Assembly (NCBI GenBank): GCA_902779785.1
Contig: CACZDC010000009.1
Location: 1 to 45,895, forward strand
Direction: 5' to 3'
DNA from: an uncultured Bacteroidia bacterium
GTDB lineage: Bacteria; Bacteroidota; Bacteroidia; Bacteroidales; UBA932
Length of the DNA stretch: 45,895 nt
Shown here: piece by piece, positions 1 through 7,028 of the stretch
Position numbering within the stretch: position 1 is the stretch's first letter
Layout of the letters: every line of letters starts with the position of its first letter
Notes under the pieces: generated by a model
Database searches by the model: none
The model's input: the letters and a program-made list of their open reading frames with translations, nothing else
Told to the model about the DNA's origin: nothing
Made by a program: the position numbers and the translations under genes

Positions 1-2
1 TC

Positions 3-74
3 AAAAGGCAGATGTACGGAAGGGCCGACTACCGTCTCCTAATGCTTAAAATGTCACTCTCCAAAACAGGCTAA
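3..74 (+). CDS. Transposase C-terminal fragment (ISL3-like)
   Basis: This is a partial coding region of 23 codons plus stop, open to the left window edge. It reads KRQMYGRADYRLLMLK and then seven more residues. The gene body lies outside the window, so catalytic residues cannot be checked. It is not a decayed fragment on present evidence, since the identical tail occurs at the right end of the window. Confidence 0.6.
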   Translation, partial: KRQMYGRADYRLLMLKMSLSKTG

Positions 75-99
75 ATTGCACCAAAAGTGACGAAGAACC
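9..99. repeat. 91-bp inverted repeat, left arm
   Basis: Bases 9-99 are a perfect reverse complement of 45805-45895. Inside position 99 the flanks differ (ctacaac on the left versus the complement of ggttgatttta on the right), so this is the boundary of a shared element and not a longer duplication. Confidence 0.95.
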
Positions 100-105
100 C
101 TACAA

Positions 106-162
106 CACAGAGGTTGGTTTATATAAATTCCTATTACACAGGTAGTTGTATTTCACGGCACT
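106..162 (-). repeat. 57-bp dispersed element, copy A
   Basis: This aligns without gaps to 15596-15652, about 40 of 57 positions being identical by my hand alignment and 14 of 15 in the block ttgtattt(c/t)acggca. Read on the minus strand, both copies keep the same frame: SAVKYNYLCNRNLYKPTSV here and SAVKYNSLSFRYLSILTYV in copy B. It lies directly next to the insertion-sequence tip. Whether it is a peptide-coding remnant or a structured noncoding repeat is unknown. Confidence 0.55.
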
Positions 163-240
163 GATATGCGCTTCGCGTTCGTCGGCAAGCAGAGAGGCCG
201 TACGCGAGCCCTTGAGGCGAGCTCGCGGGAGGTCCCTCAG

Positions 241-405
241 GCGGCGGCTATGACAGCCGGCCGCCGCCGGTGCGTGATACCTGCCTTCTTTGTCATCCGT
301 GCCGCCAAATGCCGTTTTTCCGGCACGGACTGCTGGTTTTGCGCCCTCGGTGCCGCCCAATGCCTGTTTCCCGGCACCGCCGCCGACCGGCTGTCATGGC
401 CGGCG
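241..405. repeat. Imperfect long palindrome containing two tandem hairpins
   Basis: The outer arms (about 241-271 and 374-405) pair imperfectly; the right arm reads gcaccgccgccgaccggct and the reverse complement of the left arm reads gcaccggcggcggccggct. Between them are two 28-base hairpin units 51 bp apart. The structure is direct from the sequence; its origin and function are unknown. Confidence 0.6.
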
Positions 406-635
406 GCTACGGCACGCCGCTGCGGTGGGCTCTGTGCAATGGTCCTCCTCGCGGCGGCCGTTGCCTCGCGACGCTTAGGGCCGCAGCATTCAGACCAGAA
501 TGTATGTTCTGCAGTAGCTTCCTGGATGCTTCTCCGCCAGCGAAACTCCTCGGCGTGATACCTGCCCGCTTCGCGCCCGACCTTTCCTGCCCGTCACGCT
601 GCGTGATAAGCCCTCTCCCCGCGTCAGTGCCTCTG

Positions 636-944
636 TCAAAACCATTCCACCTCGGACAGGTCGAGTACATTCCCGGGGAGGTTCCAGCCGGGAGAAAAGA
701 TGAAGCGGTAGTCTCTAAGCTCTTTCGGAATTCTGTTCAGGAAGGCCAGGCGGGGCTCGCCATAGTCGCCTGAGCTGCCGTAGAGAGTCATAGTCTTTTT
801 AACGTCGTCTTTCAGGTACCATCCTCCTCCGTGGACTTTGACATAGCCCTTGACAAGTTCGCGGTGGCTTCCGACCAGTCCATAGACAAAACTTCCGCTC
901 AGCGGAGTCCCGGGGTCGGAAACAATAATGAATTTCGGGTGCAT
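636..944 (-). CDS. Conserved small protein of unknown function downstream of tsaB
   Basis: This 102-residue protein starts MHPKFIIVSDPGTPLSGSF and ends VLDLSEVEWF. It has no signal peptide or membrane segment. The start at 944 is chosen because it lies 8 bp after the tsaB stop; a longer upstream frame would run back through tsaB. The sequence is not low-complexity, has an even mix of charged and aromatic residues, and its YGLVGSHRELVKGYVKVHGGG stretch looks like a folded beta-rich domain. Its place at the end of the cvpA-tsaB unit suggests co-transcription. I do not recognise a named family and give no function. Confidence 0.7.
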   Translation of the reverse strand: MHPKFIIVSDPGTPLSGSFVYGLVGSHRELVKGYVKVHGGGWYLKDDVKKTMTLYGSSGDYGEPRLAFLNRIPKELRDYRFIFSPGWNLPGNVLDLSEVEWF

Positions 945-952
945 AGCTGCTC

Positions 953-1771
953 TTAAAAGAGTTTTTTGCGGCTGACGGTGGCTACGAAATCCTTGAGGTA
1001 GAAGGGTTCGAAGTAGGCGAGGTCCTCGAAGCGGCCTTCCCTGAAGGCGGCTTCGGCGAGCGGCGCCATAGCGGATGCCTTGGGGTAGCACTGTAGGAAA
1101 CTGCCCCCGGGGATGGTCCCACGGCATTTTTCTGCTCCGTCGCCAATGAAGAGTACCGGTCCTTCCGAAAGCTCTTTGGCGAAGGAATCAGGCTCCACGA
1201 TCTGTGCCTTGACGGGGCTCAGTTGTCTGCCGTCGGGGCTGAACACGGCACAGTAGACTTCCATTCTCCTGGCGTCGATCATCGGCACGATGTAGCGCCA
1301 GCCGGCGCCGGACGGGGCTTTCGCGCCTCCGGTCCGTACTTCCGTCGGCCGGGAAAAGGCCTCCGGAAATACTGGGCCCGTCGGCTCCACCATTCTTCCC
1401 TCGTCCGGCGCCGTTCCGTCGCATGTCTGCGCCGCCGACACATCCGCCGCTCCAAAACGCGCCTGCGCCGCCAGCACGTCCAGCGTGCCGATTCCGATCA
1501 GCGGAATACCAGCCCCGAAGCAGAGCCCTTTGGCGGTGGAAACGCCGACGCGAAGGCCGGTGTAGGACCCCGGTCCCTTGCTGACTGCGACAGCATCGAA
1601 ATCTTTCATCCCCAGCCCCTCCTTCTTCAGCATCCTGTCGATGAAAACCGCAGTCAGGGATGCGTGGGAGCGCAACTCGTCACATTCCTCGCTGCATACT
1701 ACAGTCCCGTCTTCCACGATCGCCGTGGACAGAAGGGCGGTTGAAGTTTCGATAAGAAGTATCCTGGCCAT
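953..1771 (-). CDS. tsaB: tRNA N6-threonylcarbamoyladenosine biosynthesis protein TsaB
   Basis: TsaB is the non-catalytic, ASKHA-fold partner of TsaD in the complex that makes t6A at position 37 of ANN-decoding tRNAs. The N-terminus MARILLIETSTALLSTAIVE, the motif SKGPGSYTGLRVGVSTAKGL (residues about 64-83) and PMIDARRMEVY (about 163-173) are diagnostic. At 272 residues it is longer than the roughly 230 usual for Bacteroidales; the excess is a Pro/Gly/Ala-rich stretch at residues about 104-158 between TLDVLAAQ and the IVPMIDARR strand. Its ATG overlaps the cvpA stop by one base (TAATG), so it is probably translationally coupled. It acts in the cytoplasm. Confidence 0.93.
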   Translation of the reverse strand: MARILLIETSTALLSTAIVEDGTVVCSEECDELRSHASLTAVFIDRMLKKEGLGMKDFDAVAVSKGPGSYTGLRVGVSTAKGLCFGAGIPLIGIGTLDVLAAQARFGAADVSAAQTCDGTAPDEGRMVEPTGPVFPEAFSRPTEVRTGGAKAPSGAGWRYIVPMIDARRMEVYCAVFSPDGRQLSPVKAQIVEPDSFAKELSEGPVLFIGDGAEKCRGTIPGGSFLQCYPKASAMAPLAEAAFREGRFEDLAYFEPFYLKDFVATVSRKKLF

Positions 1772-2268
1772 TAAGATTGCAGCATCAGAAGTTGTTTCAT
1801 ATATGGAAATGCAAGATTTGCCAGATTCTTTATCCCCTCGTACAGGACGGATTCACTGAGCAGGGGAGAGTTGACAAGGCCGAATTTCACATTCACCGTA
1901 TCGAAGAGCACAATTACGACTCCGAGTACCACGAGAGTCACAAGGCAGGAGGTCAGCGCCCCGAGAAGCCTGTTGATCCAGCCCAGCATCATCAGTTCGA
2001 CCAGCTTTGTAAAAAGCTTGGCCACAATCAGCGCAAGGACGCTGACTCCGATCAGAATAAGGGCGAATGCGACGACATTGAGCAAGGTCTCGGACATCTC
2101 CAGATGAGGGGCTATCGCCTCGCAGACCACCCCCCTGAGTTTGAAAGCGCACCACACACTCAGGACCATTCCGACGAGGCTCACGGCCTGCTCCAGAAAG
2201 CCCTTGGAAAGGCCCCTGATTATCCCCGGCAGAAAACATATAAGTATGATAATATCCAGAGTGTTCAT
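1771..2268 (-). CDS. CvpA family membrane protein
   Basis: This 165-residue protein has four hydrophobic segments and the layout of the CvpA/colicin V production family: an N-terminal MNTLDIIILICFLPGIIRGL, then SKGFLEQAVSLVGMVLSVWCAF, then two further helices. The start at 2268 is preferred over the in-frame codon at 2301 because the -7 promoter motif at 2306-2313 would leave an adequate leader. CvpA proteins are inner-membrane proteins linked to envelope homeostasis, but the biochemical role is unresolved. It is the first gene of a minus-strand unit with tsaB and the small gene after it. Confidence 0.85.
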   Translation of the reverse strand: MNTLDIIILICFLPGIIRGLSKGFLEQAVSLVGMVLSVWCAFKLRGVVCEAIAPHLEMSETLLNVVAFALILIGVSVLALIVAKLFTKLVELMMLGWINRLLGALTSCLVTLVVLGVVIVLFDTVNVKFGLVNSPLLSESVLYEGIKNLANLAFPYMKQLLMLQS

Positions 2269-2285
2269 AGTTCGATAAAAATGCT

Positions 2286-2313
2286 TAACTTTGCAAACCA
2301 ATACGCAAATTTA
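2286..2313. promoter_or_regulatory. Divergent promoters for ileS (+) and cvpA (-)
   Basis: A plus-strand -7 motif TAACTTTG sits at 2286-2293, about 30 bp before the ileS start. A minus-strand TAAATTTG sits at 2306-2313, about 38 bp before the cvpA start. The -33 elements are not clear on either strand, and the two promoters overlap head to head, so they may compete. Confidence 0.7.
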
Positions 2314-2323
2314 GTAAATTTTT

Positions 2324-5300
2324 ATGACATTTAAGGAATATAAGGGACTGGACCTGGTGGCCGTCGGGAATGAGGTTTTGGAGCAGTGGACAAAGGAAGA
2401 TGCGTTCGGGAATGTACTGAAACTGAGGGAAGGAGCAACGGAGTTCATCTTCTTTGAAGGGCCGCCTTCCGCCAATGGGATGCCCGGTATCCATCACGTG
2501 ATGGCCCGTTCCATCAAGGATGCCGTCTGCCGCTACAAGACGCAGACCGGTTTCCAGGTGAGGCGTCGTGCCGGCTGGGATACCCACGGCCTTCCTGTGG
2601 AACTCGGAGTGGAGAAAAAGCTTGGCATCACGAAGGCCGACATAGGTGAGAAGATCAGTGTCGCGGATTATAACTCCACCTGCCGCAAGGAGGTGATGAA
2701 ATATACGAAGGAGTGGGTCGAGATGACCCGCCGCATAGGCTACTGGGTGGATATGGAAGACCCTTATGTGACCTATGACAACCGCTATATCGAGACTCTG
2801 TGGTATCTCCTTAAGAAACTCTATGACAAGGGTTTGCTCTATAAAGGCTATACCATCCAGCCTTATTCTCCGACCGACGGTACGGGACTGAGTTCCCACG
2901 AACTCAACCAGCCCGGCTGCTACAAGGACGTCACCGACACGACCGCCACGGTCCAGTTCGAGATAATCAAGGACGGCAAGTCCCAGCCGATATATGGCAC
3001 AGAGGTCTTCCCGGCCTATTTCCTGGCCTGGACCACGACCCCGTGGACCCTTCCGTCGAACACGGCCCTCTGCGTCGGCCCGGATATCGAATATGTCCGA
3101 GTCCTTTCGCTGAATCCATACAGCGATGAGCCGGCGGTCTATGTCCTCGCCAAGTCCCTTGTCGGCGCCTGGTTCAATCCCAAGGGTGAAAACCTGCCCC
3201 TCGAGTCCTATCAGAAAGGGGACAAGATTGTGCCATACAAGGTTCTGGAAGGCAGTTTCAAGGGCAGCGAACTGGTCGGAATCCGCTATCATCAGCTGAT
3301 TCCTTGGTTCCGTCCGGACGGGGACGCTTTCCGCGTCATTTCCGGTGACTATGTGACCACCGAGGACGGTACGGGTATCGTCCATATAGCTCCGACCTTC
3401 GGCGCGGACGACAAGAGAGTCGCCGCGGCCGCCGGAATCGCCGGGATTATGCCCATAGACAAGGACGGCAACCCTCAGGCCCAGGTGGACCGTCAGGGAC
3501 GTTTCTGCCGCCTGGAGGACCTGGATCCGGCCTATGCCGCGACCGTGGACCCCTCTTATAAAGAATTTGCCGGACGCTATGTCAAGGCAGGCTACAGGCA
3601 GTATTTCGAGAAGGTGGAGGAAGAGGGGACTCTGGACATCGACCTCTGTGTTATGCTGAAGTCCCAGGGCAAGGCTTTCAAGGTCCAGAAACACGTCCAC
3701 AGCTATCCCCACAGCTGGCGCACGGACCTTCCCGTGCTGTATTATCCCCTTGACAGCTGGTTTATCAAGGCTTCTGCGGTCAAGGACGAAATGGTCGCGC
3801 TGAACAAGCAGATTCTCTGGAAACCCGCCTCCACGGGCACGGGCCGTTTCGGACAGTGGCTGGAGAATATCCAGGACTGGAACCTGAGCCGCAGCCGCTA
3901 CTGGGGCACTCCGCTCCCTATCTGGCGCAGCGAGGACGGCCGTGAGGAAAAATGCATAGGCTCCGCAGCCGAGCTCTACGCTGAGGTCGAGAAGGCCGTA
4001 GCGGCCGGGATAATGGCCTCCAATCCGTTGAAGGACAAGGGCTTCAATCCCGAGGATATGTCCAAGGAGAACTACGACAGGATAGACCTTCACCGCCCCT
4101 ATATGGACGAGATCTACCTTGTCTCGCCGAGCGGCCGCAAGATGGTCCGCGAAAGCGACCTGATCGATGTCTGGTTTGACTCCGGGGCTATGCCTTATGC
4201 TCAGGAAGGCCTGCGCAATCTCGGCAGCCCCGCTTTCGGAGCGACCGCCGACTTCATCGCAGAGGGCGTGGACCAGACTCGCGGATGGTTCTATACCCTC
4301 CACGCCATCCACACTATGATAAGCGGCACACCCGCTTTCAAGAGGGTGATTTCCAACGGCCTGGTGCTGGACCGCAACGGCAACAAGATGTCCAAGCGGC
4401 TCGGCAACGCGGTGGATCCCTTCGACGCCCTTGACAAGTATGGTCCCGACGCCCTGCGCTGGTATATGCTTACCAACGCCGAGCCTTGGGACAATCTCAA
4501 ATTCGACATCGAAGGCGTCGCCGAGGTGCGCCGCAAGTTCTTCGGAACGCTTTACAACACCTACGCCTTCTTCGCCCTCTACGCCAATATCGATAAGTTT
4601 GAGCCTGCCGAGGCGCCCGTTCCCGTCGCCCAGAGGCCGGAAATCGACCGTTGGATCATCTCCAGGCTGAATTCCCTCATCCGCGACGTGAGAGCGGCCT
4701 ATGAGGACTATGACGTGAAGACCGCGGGCCGCCTGCTTGAGAGTTTCGTCTGCGACGAACTTTCCAACTGGTATGTCCATCTGAACCGCAAGCGCTTCTG
4801 GGCCGGCGAGAAGAACGCCGACAAACTCTCCGCCTACCAGACTCTCTATCAGGCCCTTAAGACAGTGGCCCTGCTTTCCGCCCCCATCGCTCCCTTCTAT
4901 GCCGACCGCCTCTGGCGCGACCTGACAGGGGAGGATTCGGTCCATAACCAACTTATGCCTTCCGCGGACGAGAGCCTTGTCGACAGCGAACTCGAGGAGA
5001 GGGTAAAACTCTCACAGGAAGCTACTTCTATGGTCCTTGCGCTCCGCAAGAAAGTGGGCATTCCGGTTCGCCAGCCCCTGCCGAAGATGATGATTCCGGT
5101 CATTTCCGACACCGTCCGCCATCGCCTGGACTCCGTACGTGAGCAGATTCTTACCGAGGTGAATGTCAAGCAGATGGAGTTCGTGGAGAACACCGAAGGC
5201 ATAATCACCAAGAAGATAAAGCCCAATTTCAAGACTCTCGGCAAGATCTATGGCCCCAGGATGAAGGAGATAGCCGCAGCCTTCGGAACTCTCTCCCAGG

Positions 5301-5749
5301 GTGAAATAAGCGCCATCCAGCGTGCTGAAACTGCTTCGGAGGCCTACACGCTCGCCCTTGAAGGCGGCGAGGTGGTCCTTTCTCCCGGCGACTATCAGAT
5401 ATCCTCCGAGGATATGCCGGGCTGGCTCGTGGCTTCCCAGGGTTCTATGACCATAGCCCTGGACATTGAAGTCAGCGATGAACTTCGCCGGGAAGGCCTT
5501 TCCCGCGAACTTGTAAACCGTATCCAGAACCTTCGCAAGGGTGCCGGATTCGAGGTGACGGACAGGATAGACACTGAGGTCTATGCAGACGACCCTCTGC
5601 TCGCCGATGCCGTCGCTTCATTCAAAGATTATATTGCATCCCAGACTCTTTCCCGCAGTTTCGTGCTGCGTCCCGCCGCAGAGGCTCCCGCCGATGCCGC
5701 GGAGGTGGAGTGGATGGATGAGAAGATAAAAATACGCGTAAAACGTTAG
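2324..5749 (+). CDS. ileS: Isoleucine--tRNA ligase
   Basis: This 1141-residue class I aminoacyl-tRNA synthetase charges tRNA-Ile. The HIGH signature is PGIHHVM at residues 54-60 and the KMSKR loop is at 688-692 (NGNKMSKRLGN). Between them lies the CP1 editing domain, with TTTPWTLPSNTALCVGP and GTGIVHIAPTFG. The anticodon-binding region follows, with the DALRWYMLTNAEPW and YEDYDVKTAGRLLESF helices. The length and the eukaryote-like type-2 architecture are normal for Bacteroidetes. It heads an operon with the DksA-like gene (3 bp after the stop) and lspA. Confidence 0.97.
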   Translation: MTFKEYKGLDLVAVGNEVLEQWTKEDAFGNVLKLREGATEFIFFEGPPSANGMPGIHHVMARSIKDAVCRYKTQTGFQVRRRAGWDTHGLPVELGVEKKLGITKADIGEKISVADYNSTCRKEVMKYTKEWVEMTRRIGYWVDMEDPYVTYDNRYIETLWYLLKKLYDKGLLYKGYTIQPYSPTDGTGLSSHELNQPGCYKDVTDTTATVQFEIIKDGKSQPIYGTEVFPAYFLAWTTTPWTLPSNTALCVGPDIEYVRVLSLNPYSDEPAVYVLAKSLVGAWFNPKGENLPLESYQKGDKIVPYKVLEGSFKGSELVGIRYHQLIPWFRPDGDAFRVISGDYVTTEDGTGIVHIAPTFGADDKRVAAAAGIAGIMPIDKDGNPQAQVDRQGRFCRLEDLDPAYAATVDPSYKEFAGRYVKAGYRQYFEKVEEEGTLDIDLCVMLKSQGKAFKVQKHVHSYPHSWRTDLPVLYYPLDSWFIKASAVKDEMVALNKQILWKPASTGTGRFGQWLENIQDWNLSRSRYWGTPLPIWRSEDGREEKCIGSAAELYAEVEKAVAAGIMASNPLKDKGFNPEDMSKENYDRIDLHRPYMDEIYLVSPSGRKMVRESDLIDVWFDSGAMPYAQEGLRNLGSPAFGATADFIAEGVDQTRGWFYTLHAIHTMISGTPAFKRVISNGLVLDRNGNKMSKRLGNAVDPFDALDKYGPDALRWYMLTNAEPWDNLKFDIEGVAEVRRKFFGTLYNTYAFFALYANIDKFEPAEAPVPVAQRPEIDRWIISRLNSLIRDVRAAYEDYDVKTAGRLLESFVCDELSNWYVHLNRKRFWAGEKNADKLSAYQTLYQALKTVALLSAPIAPFYADRLWRDLTGEDSVHNQLMPSADESLVDSELEERVKLSQEATSMVLALRKKVGIPVRQPLPKMMIPVISDTVRHRLDSVREQILTEVNVKQMEFVENTEGIITKKIKPNFKTLGKIYGPRMKEIAAAFGTLSQGEISAIQRAETASEAYTLALEGGEVVLSPGDYQISSEDMPGWLVASQGSMTIALDIEVSDELRREGLSRELVNRIQNLRKGAGFEVTDRIDTEVYADDPLLADAVASFKDYIASQTLSRSFVLRPAAEAPADAAEVEWMDEKIKIRVKR

Positions 5750-5752
5750 CTT

Positions 5753-6154
5753 ATGGAAGAAAATACCAAAACACGCTATTCTGATGAGGAACTCGAGGAG
5801 TTCCGCGTGATTATCAATGAAATGCTCGACAAGGCGCGCGCCGAGTACGCCACCCTGCGCAATGCGATGATGCACGCCGGAGGCAATGACATCCTCGACA
5901 CCGCCCCGACTTTCAAGACGGTCGAGGACGACGGTGCATTCCAGCTTTCCAAAGAGGAGGCAGGTGCCCTTGCCCAGCGTCAGTACAAGTTCATCCAGAA
6001 CCTTGAAGCTGCGCTTGTCCGCATCGAGAACAAGACCTATGGCGTATGCCGTGTGACCGGAAAGCTTATCCCCAAGGAGAGGCTCCGTCTTGTTCCCCAC
6101 GCCACCACTACGGTTGAAGGAAAGGCCATTCTTGAAAAGACAGGACGTAAATAA
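5753..6154 (+). CDS. TraR/DksA family zinc-finger-like transcriptional regulator (degenerate finger)
   Basis: This 133-residue protein has the DksA/TraR plan: a long helical N-terminal half (coiled coil at residues about 10-85) and a C-terminal motif GVCRVTGKLIPKERLRLVPHAT. In DksA the finger has four cysteines; here only the first Cys of that motif remains, so zinc binding is doubtful. The same reduced motif is common in the Bacteroidetes version of the family as I know it. The expected role is binding the RNA polymerase secondary channel, possibly with ppGpp. It lies between ileS and lspA with short gaps (3 and 8 bp), so it is co-transcribed. Confidence 0.85.
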   Translation: MEENTKTRYSDEELEEFRVIINEMLDKARAEYATLRNAMMHAGGNDILDTAPTFKTVEDDGAFQLSKEEAGALAQRQYKFIQNLEAALVRIENKTYGVCRVTGKLIPKERLRLVPHATTTVEGKAILEKTGRK

Positions 6155-6162
6155 ACTGTCTG

Positions 6163-6759
6163 ATGAAGATTTCCAAAGGCGGGCGGCTGATCCTTCTCGG
6201 GGCTGTCCTTGTGCTCGTTGACCAGGTCATCAAAATCCTGGTCAAGACAAATATGACCCTGGGGGAGCATTTCAGCGTTTTCGGGGACTGGTTCCAGATT
6301 CTCTTCATCGAGAACAAGGGGATGGCTTTCGGTATGTCCTTCGGCGGAGTCATTGGAAAGTATATCCTTACACTGTTCAGGATAGGTCTTTTCGCCGCCC
6401 TCTGCTGGTGGATTTCCTCTCTTTTGAAGAAGAAGGATGTCCCCACGGGAGTCCTGGTAGGACTTACGCTGATAACGGCAGGCGCCCTCGGGAACATCGT
6501 GGACTGCCTTTTCTACGGCCTGGTTTTCAGCGAGTCCACGCCCGTGGCGGTCGCGACTCTGGGGCACTATGCGCCCTTTATGCAGGGAAAGGTCGTGGAT
6601 ATGCTTTATTTCCCGCTGTGGACCTGGCCGGACTGGATGCCGCTGGTCGGAGGAGACATCTTTTTTGAGCCCGTGTTCAATTTCGCGGACAGTTGCGTGA
6701 CGGTGGGCGCTTTCTACCTGATTCTCTTCCAGTGGAAGTTTTTCTCGAAAGAGGCGTAA
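6163..6759 (+). CDS. lspA: Lipoprotein signal peptidase (signal peptidase II)
   Basis: LspA is an inner-membrane aspartic protease that removes signal peptides from diacylated prolipoproteins. The 198-residue protein shows the first helix with LVLVDQVIKILV, the conserved IENKGMAFGMSF, GALGNIVDCLFYG and VFNFADSCVTVGAF. The catalytic pair is probably D114 and D176. Four transmembrane segments are evident. At about 200 residues it is longer than the E. coli protein, as is usual for Bacteroidetes, because of an extra periplasmic loop (residues about 122-165). It is the last protein gene of the ileS unit. Confidence 0.95.
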   Translation: MKISKGGRLILLGAVLVLVDQVIKILVKTNMTLGEHFSVFGDWFQILFIENKGMAFGMSFGGVIGKYILTLFRIGLFAALCWWISSLLKKKDVPTGVLVGLTLITAGALGNIVDCLFYGLVFSESTPVAVATLGHYAPFMQGKVVDMLYFPLWTWPDWMPLVGGDIFFEPVFNFADSCVTVGAFYLILFQWKFFSKEA

Positions 6760-6764
6760 TATTT

Positions 6765-6795
6765 TTTGTTAATTCCGGAAAACTGCCTATCTTTG
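6765..6795 (+). promoter_or_regulatory. Promoter of the tRNA-Ser/tRNA-Val pair
   Basis: A -33 TTTG at 6765-6768 and a -7 TATCTTTG at 6788-6795 are separated by 19 bp, the Bacteroidetes consensus spacing. The tRNA-Ser 5' end is 17 bp downstream. Confidence 0.75.
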
Positions 6796-6812
6796 CAGTC
6801 CCTCCGAAGAAT

Positions 6813-6897
6813 GGAAGGTTGGCCGAGTGGTCGATGGCGGCAGTCTTGAAAACTGTTGGGCGGCAACGTCCCGGGGGTTCGAATCCCTCACCTTCCG
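6813..6897 (+). tRNA. tRNA-Ser (anticodon TGA)
   Basis: The acceptor stem GGAAGGT pairs with ACCTTCC and the discriminator is G6897. The anticodon loop reads CTTGAAA with anticodon TGA. A long variable arm (TGGGCGGCAACGTCC region) gives the class II fold expected for serine tRNA. The T arm contains GGTTCGAATCC. No CCA is encoded. Confidence 0.93.
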
Positions 6898-6915
6898 CCC
6901 AGAGCCTGATAATAC

Positions 6916-6990
6916 AGGGGCGTAGCTCAGCTGGTTCAGAGCGCTTGAGTCACATTCAAGAGGTCATCGGTTCGATCCCGATCGTCCCTA
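6916..6990 (+). tRNA. tRNA-Val (anticodon CAC)
   Basis: The acceptor AGGGGCG pairs with CGTCCCT (one G-U pair) and the discriminator is A6990. The D stem is GCTC/GAGC, the anticodon stem CTTGA/TCAAG encloses GTCACAT with anticodon CAC, and the T stem is ATCGG/CCGAT. Assignment to valine follows from the anticodon. It follows tRNA-Ser by 18 bp and presumably shares its transcript. CCA is not encoded. Confidence 0.85.
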
Positions 6991-7001
6991 CATCAAAAAA
7001 A

Positions 7002-7028
7002 GAGAGAAGCCCTATTCGAGCTTCTCTC
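7002..7028. terminator. Bidirectional rho-independent terminator between tRNA-Val and rng
   Basis: A perfect 9-bp stem (GAGAGAAGC 7002-7010 with GCTTCTCTC 7020-7028) has a 9-base loop. On the minus strand it is followed by a run of seven T (from 6995-7001), and on the plus strand by CTTTTG. The rng stop codon lies in the loop. Confidence 0.85.

Larger units (their letters stand above)
1..99 (+). mobile_element. 3' end of an ISL3-type insertion sequence (left copy, truncated by window edge)
   Basis: Bases 3-74 read in one frame as the C-terminus of a transposase, containing KRQMYGRADYRLLMLK and ending at the stop codon at 72-74. A KRxxYGxxxxxLLxxK tail is what I know from the end of the DDE_Tnp_ISL3 domain. 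The 25 bp after the stop run to an outer tip whose reverse complement begins GGTTCTTCGTCAC, like ISL3-family terminal repeats. The same 91 bp (9-99) recur inverted at 45805-45895, and similarity stops exactly at 99/45805, which fixes the element boundary. Only the distal end is visible, so family assignment rests on about 23 residues plus the tip sequence. Confidence 0.7.
100..635. other. Gene-free GC-rich tract with palindromic repeats
   Basis: I find no credible gene here; the open frames are low-complexity and on several strands at once. Bases 106-162 form one copy of an element also found at 15596-15652. Two 28-base copies of a hairpin-forming unit (GTGCCG...CGGCAC) lie at 299-326 and 350-377. 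They are enclosed by imperfect inverted arms at about 241-271 and 374-405. The phrase GCGTGATA recurs near 271, 553 and 600. The tract separates the insertion-sequence end from the first gene and resembles a decayed or repeat-rich intergenic region. Confidence 0.6.

Noticed and set aside
166-773. Plus-strand frames of 130 and 167 residues in the left tract
   Set aside because: They overlap one another in different frames, are Arg/Pro/Cys-rich low complexity, and run into the minus-strand gene at 636; no promoter is visible.
2285-4951. 888-residue open frame antisense to ileS
   Set aside because: It is a codon-bias shadow on the opposite strand of a gene with intact synthetase motifs; it has no recognisable domain, and its far end lies inside the ileS promoter region.
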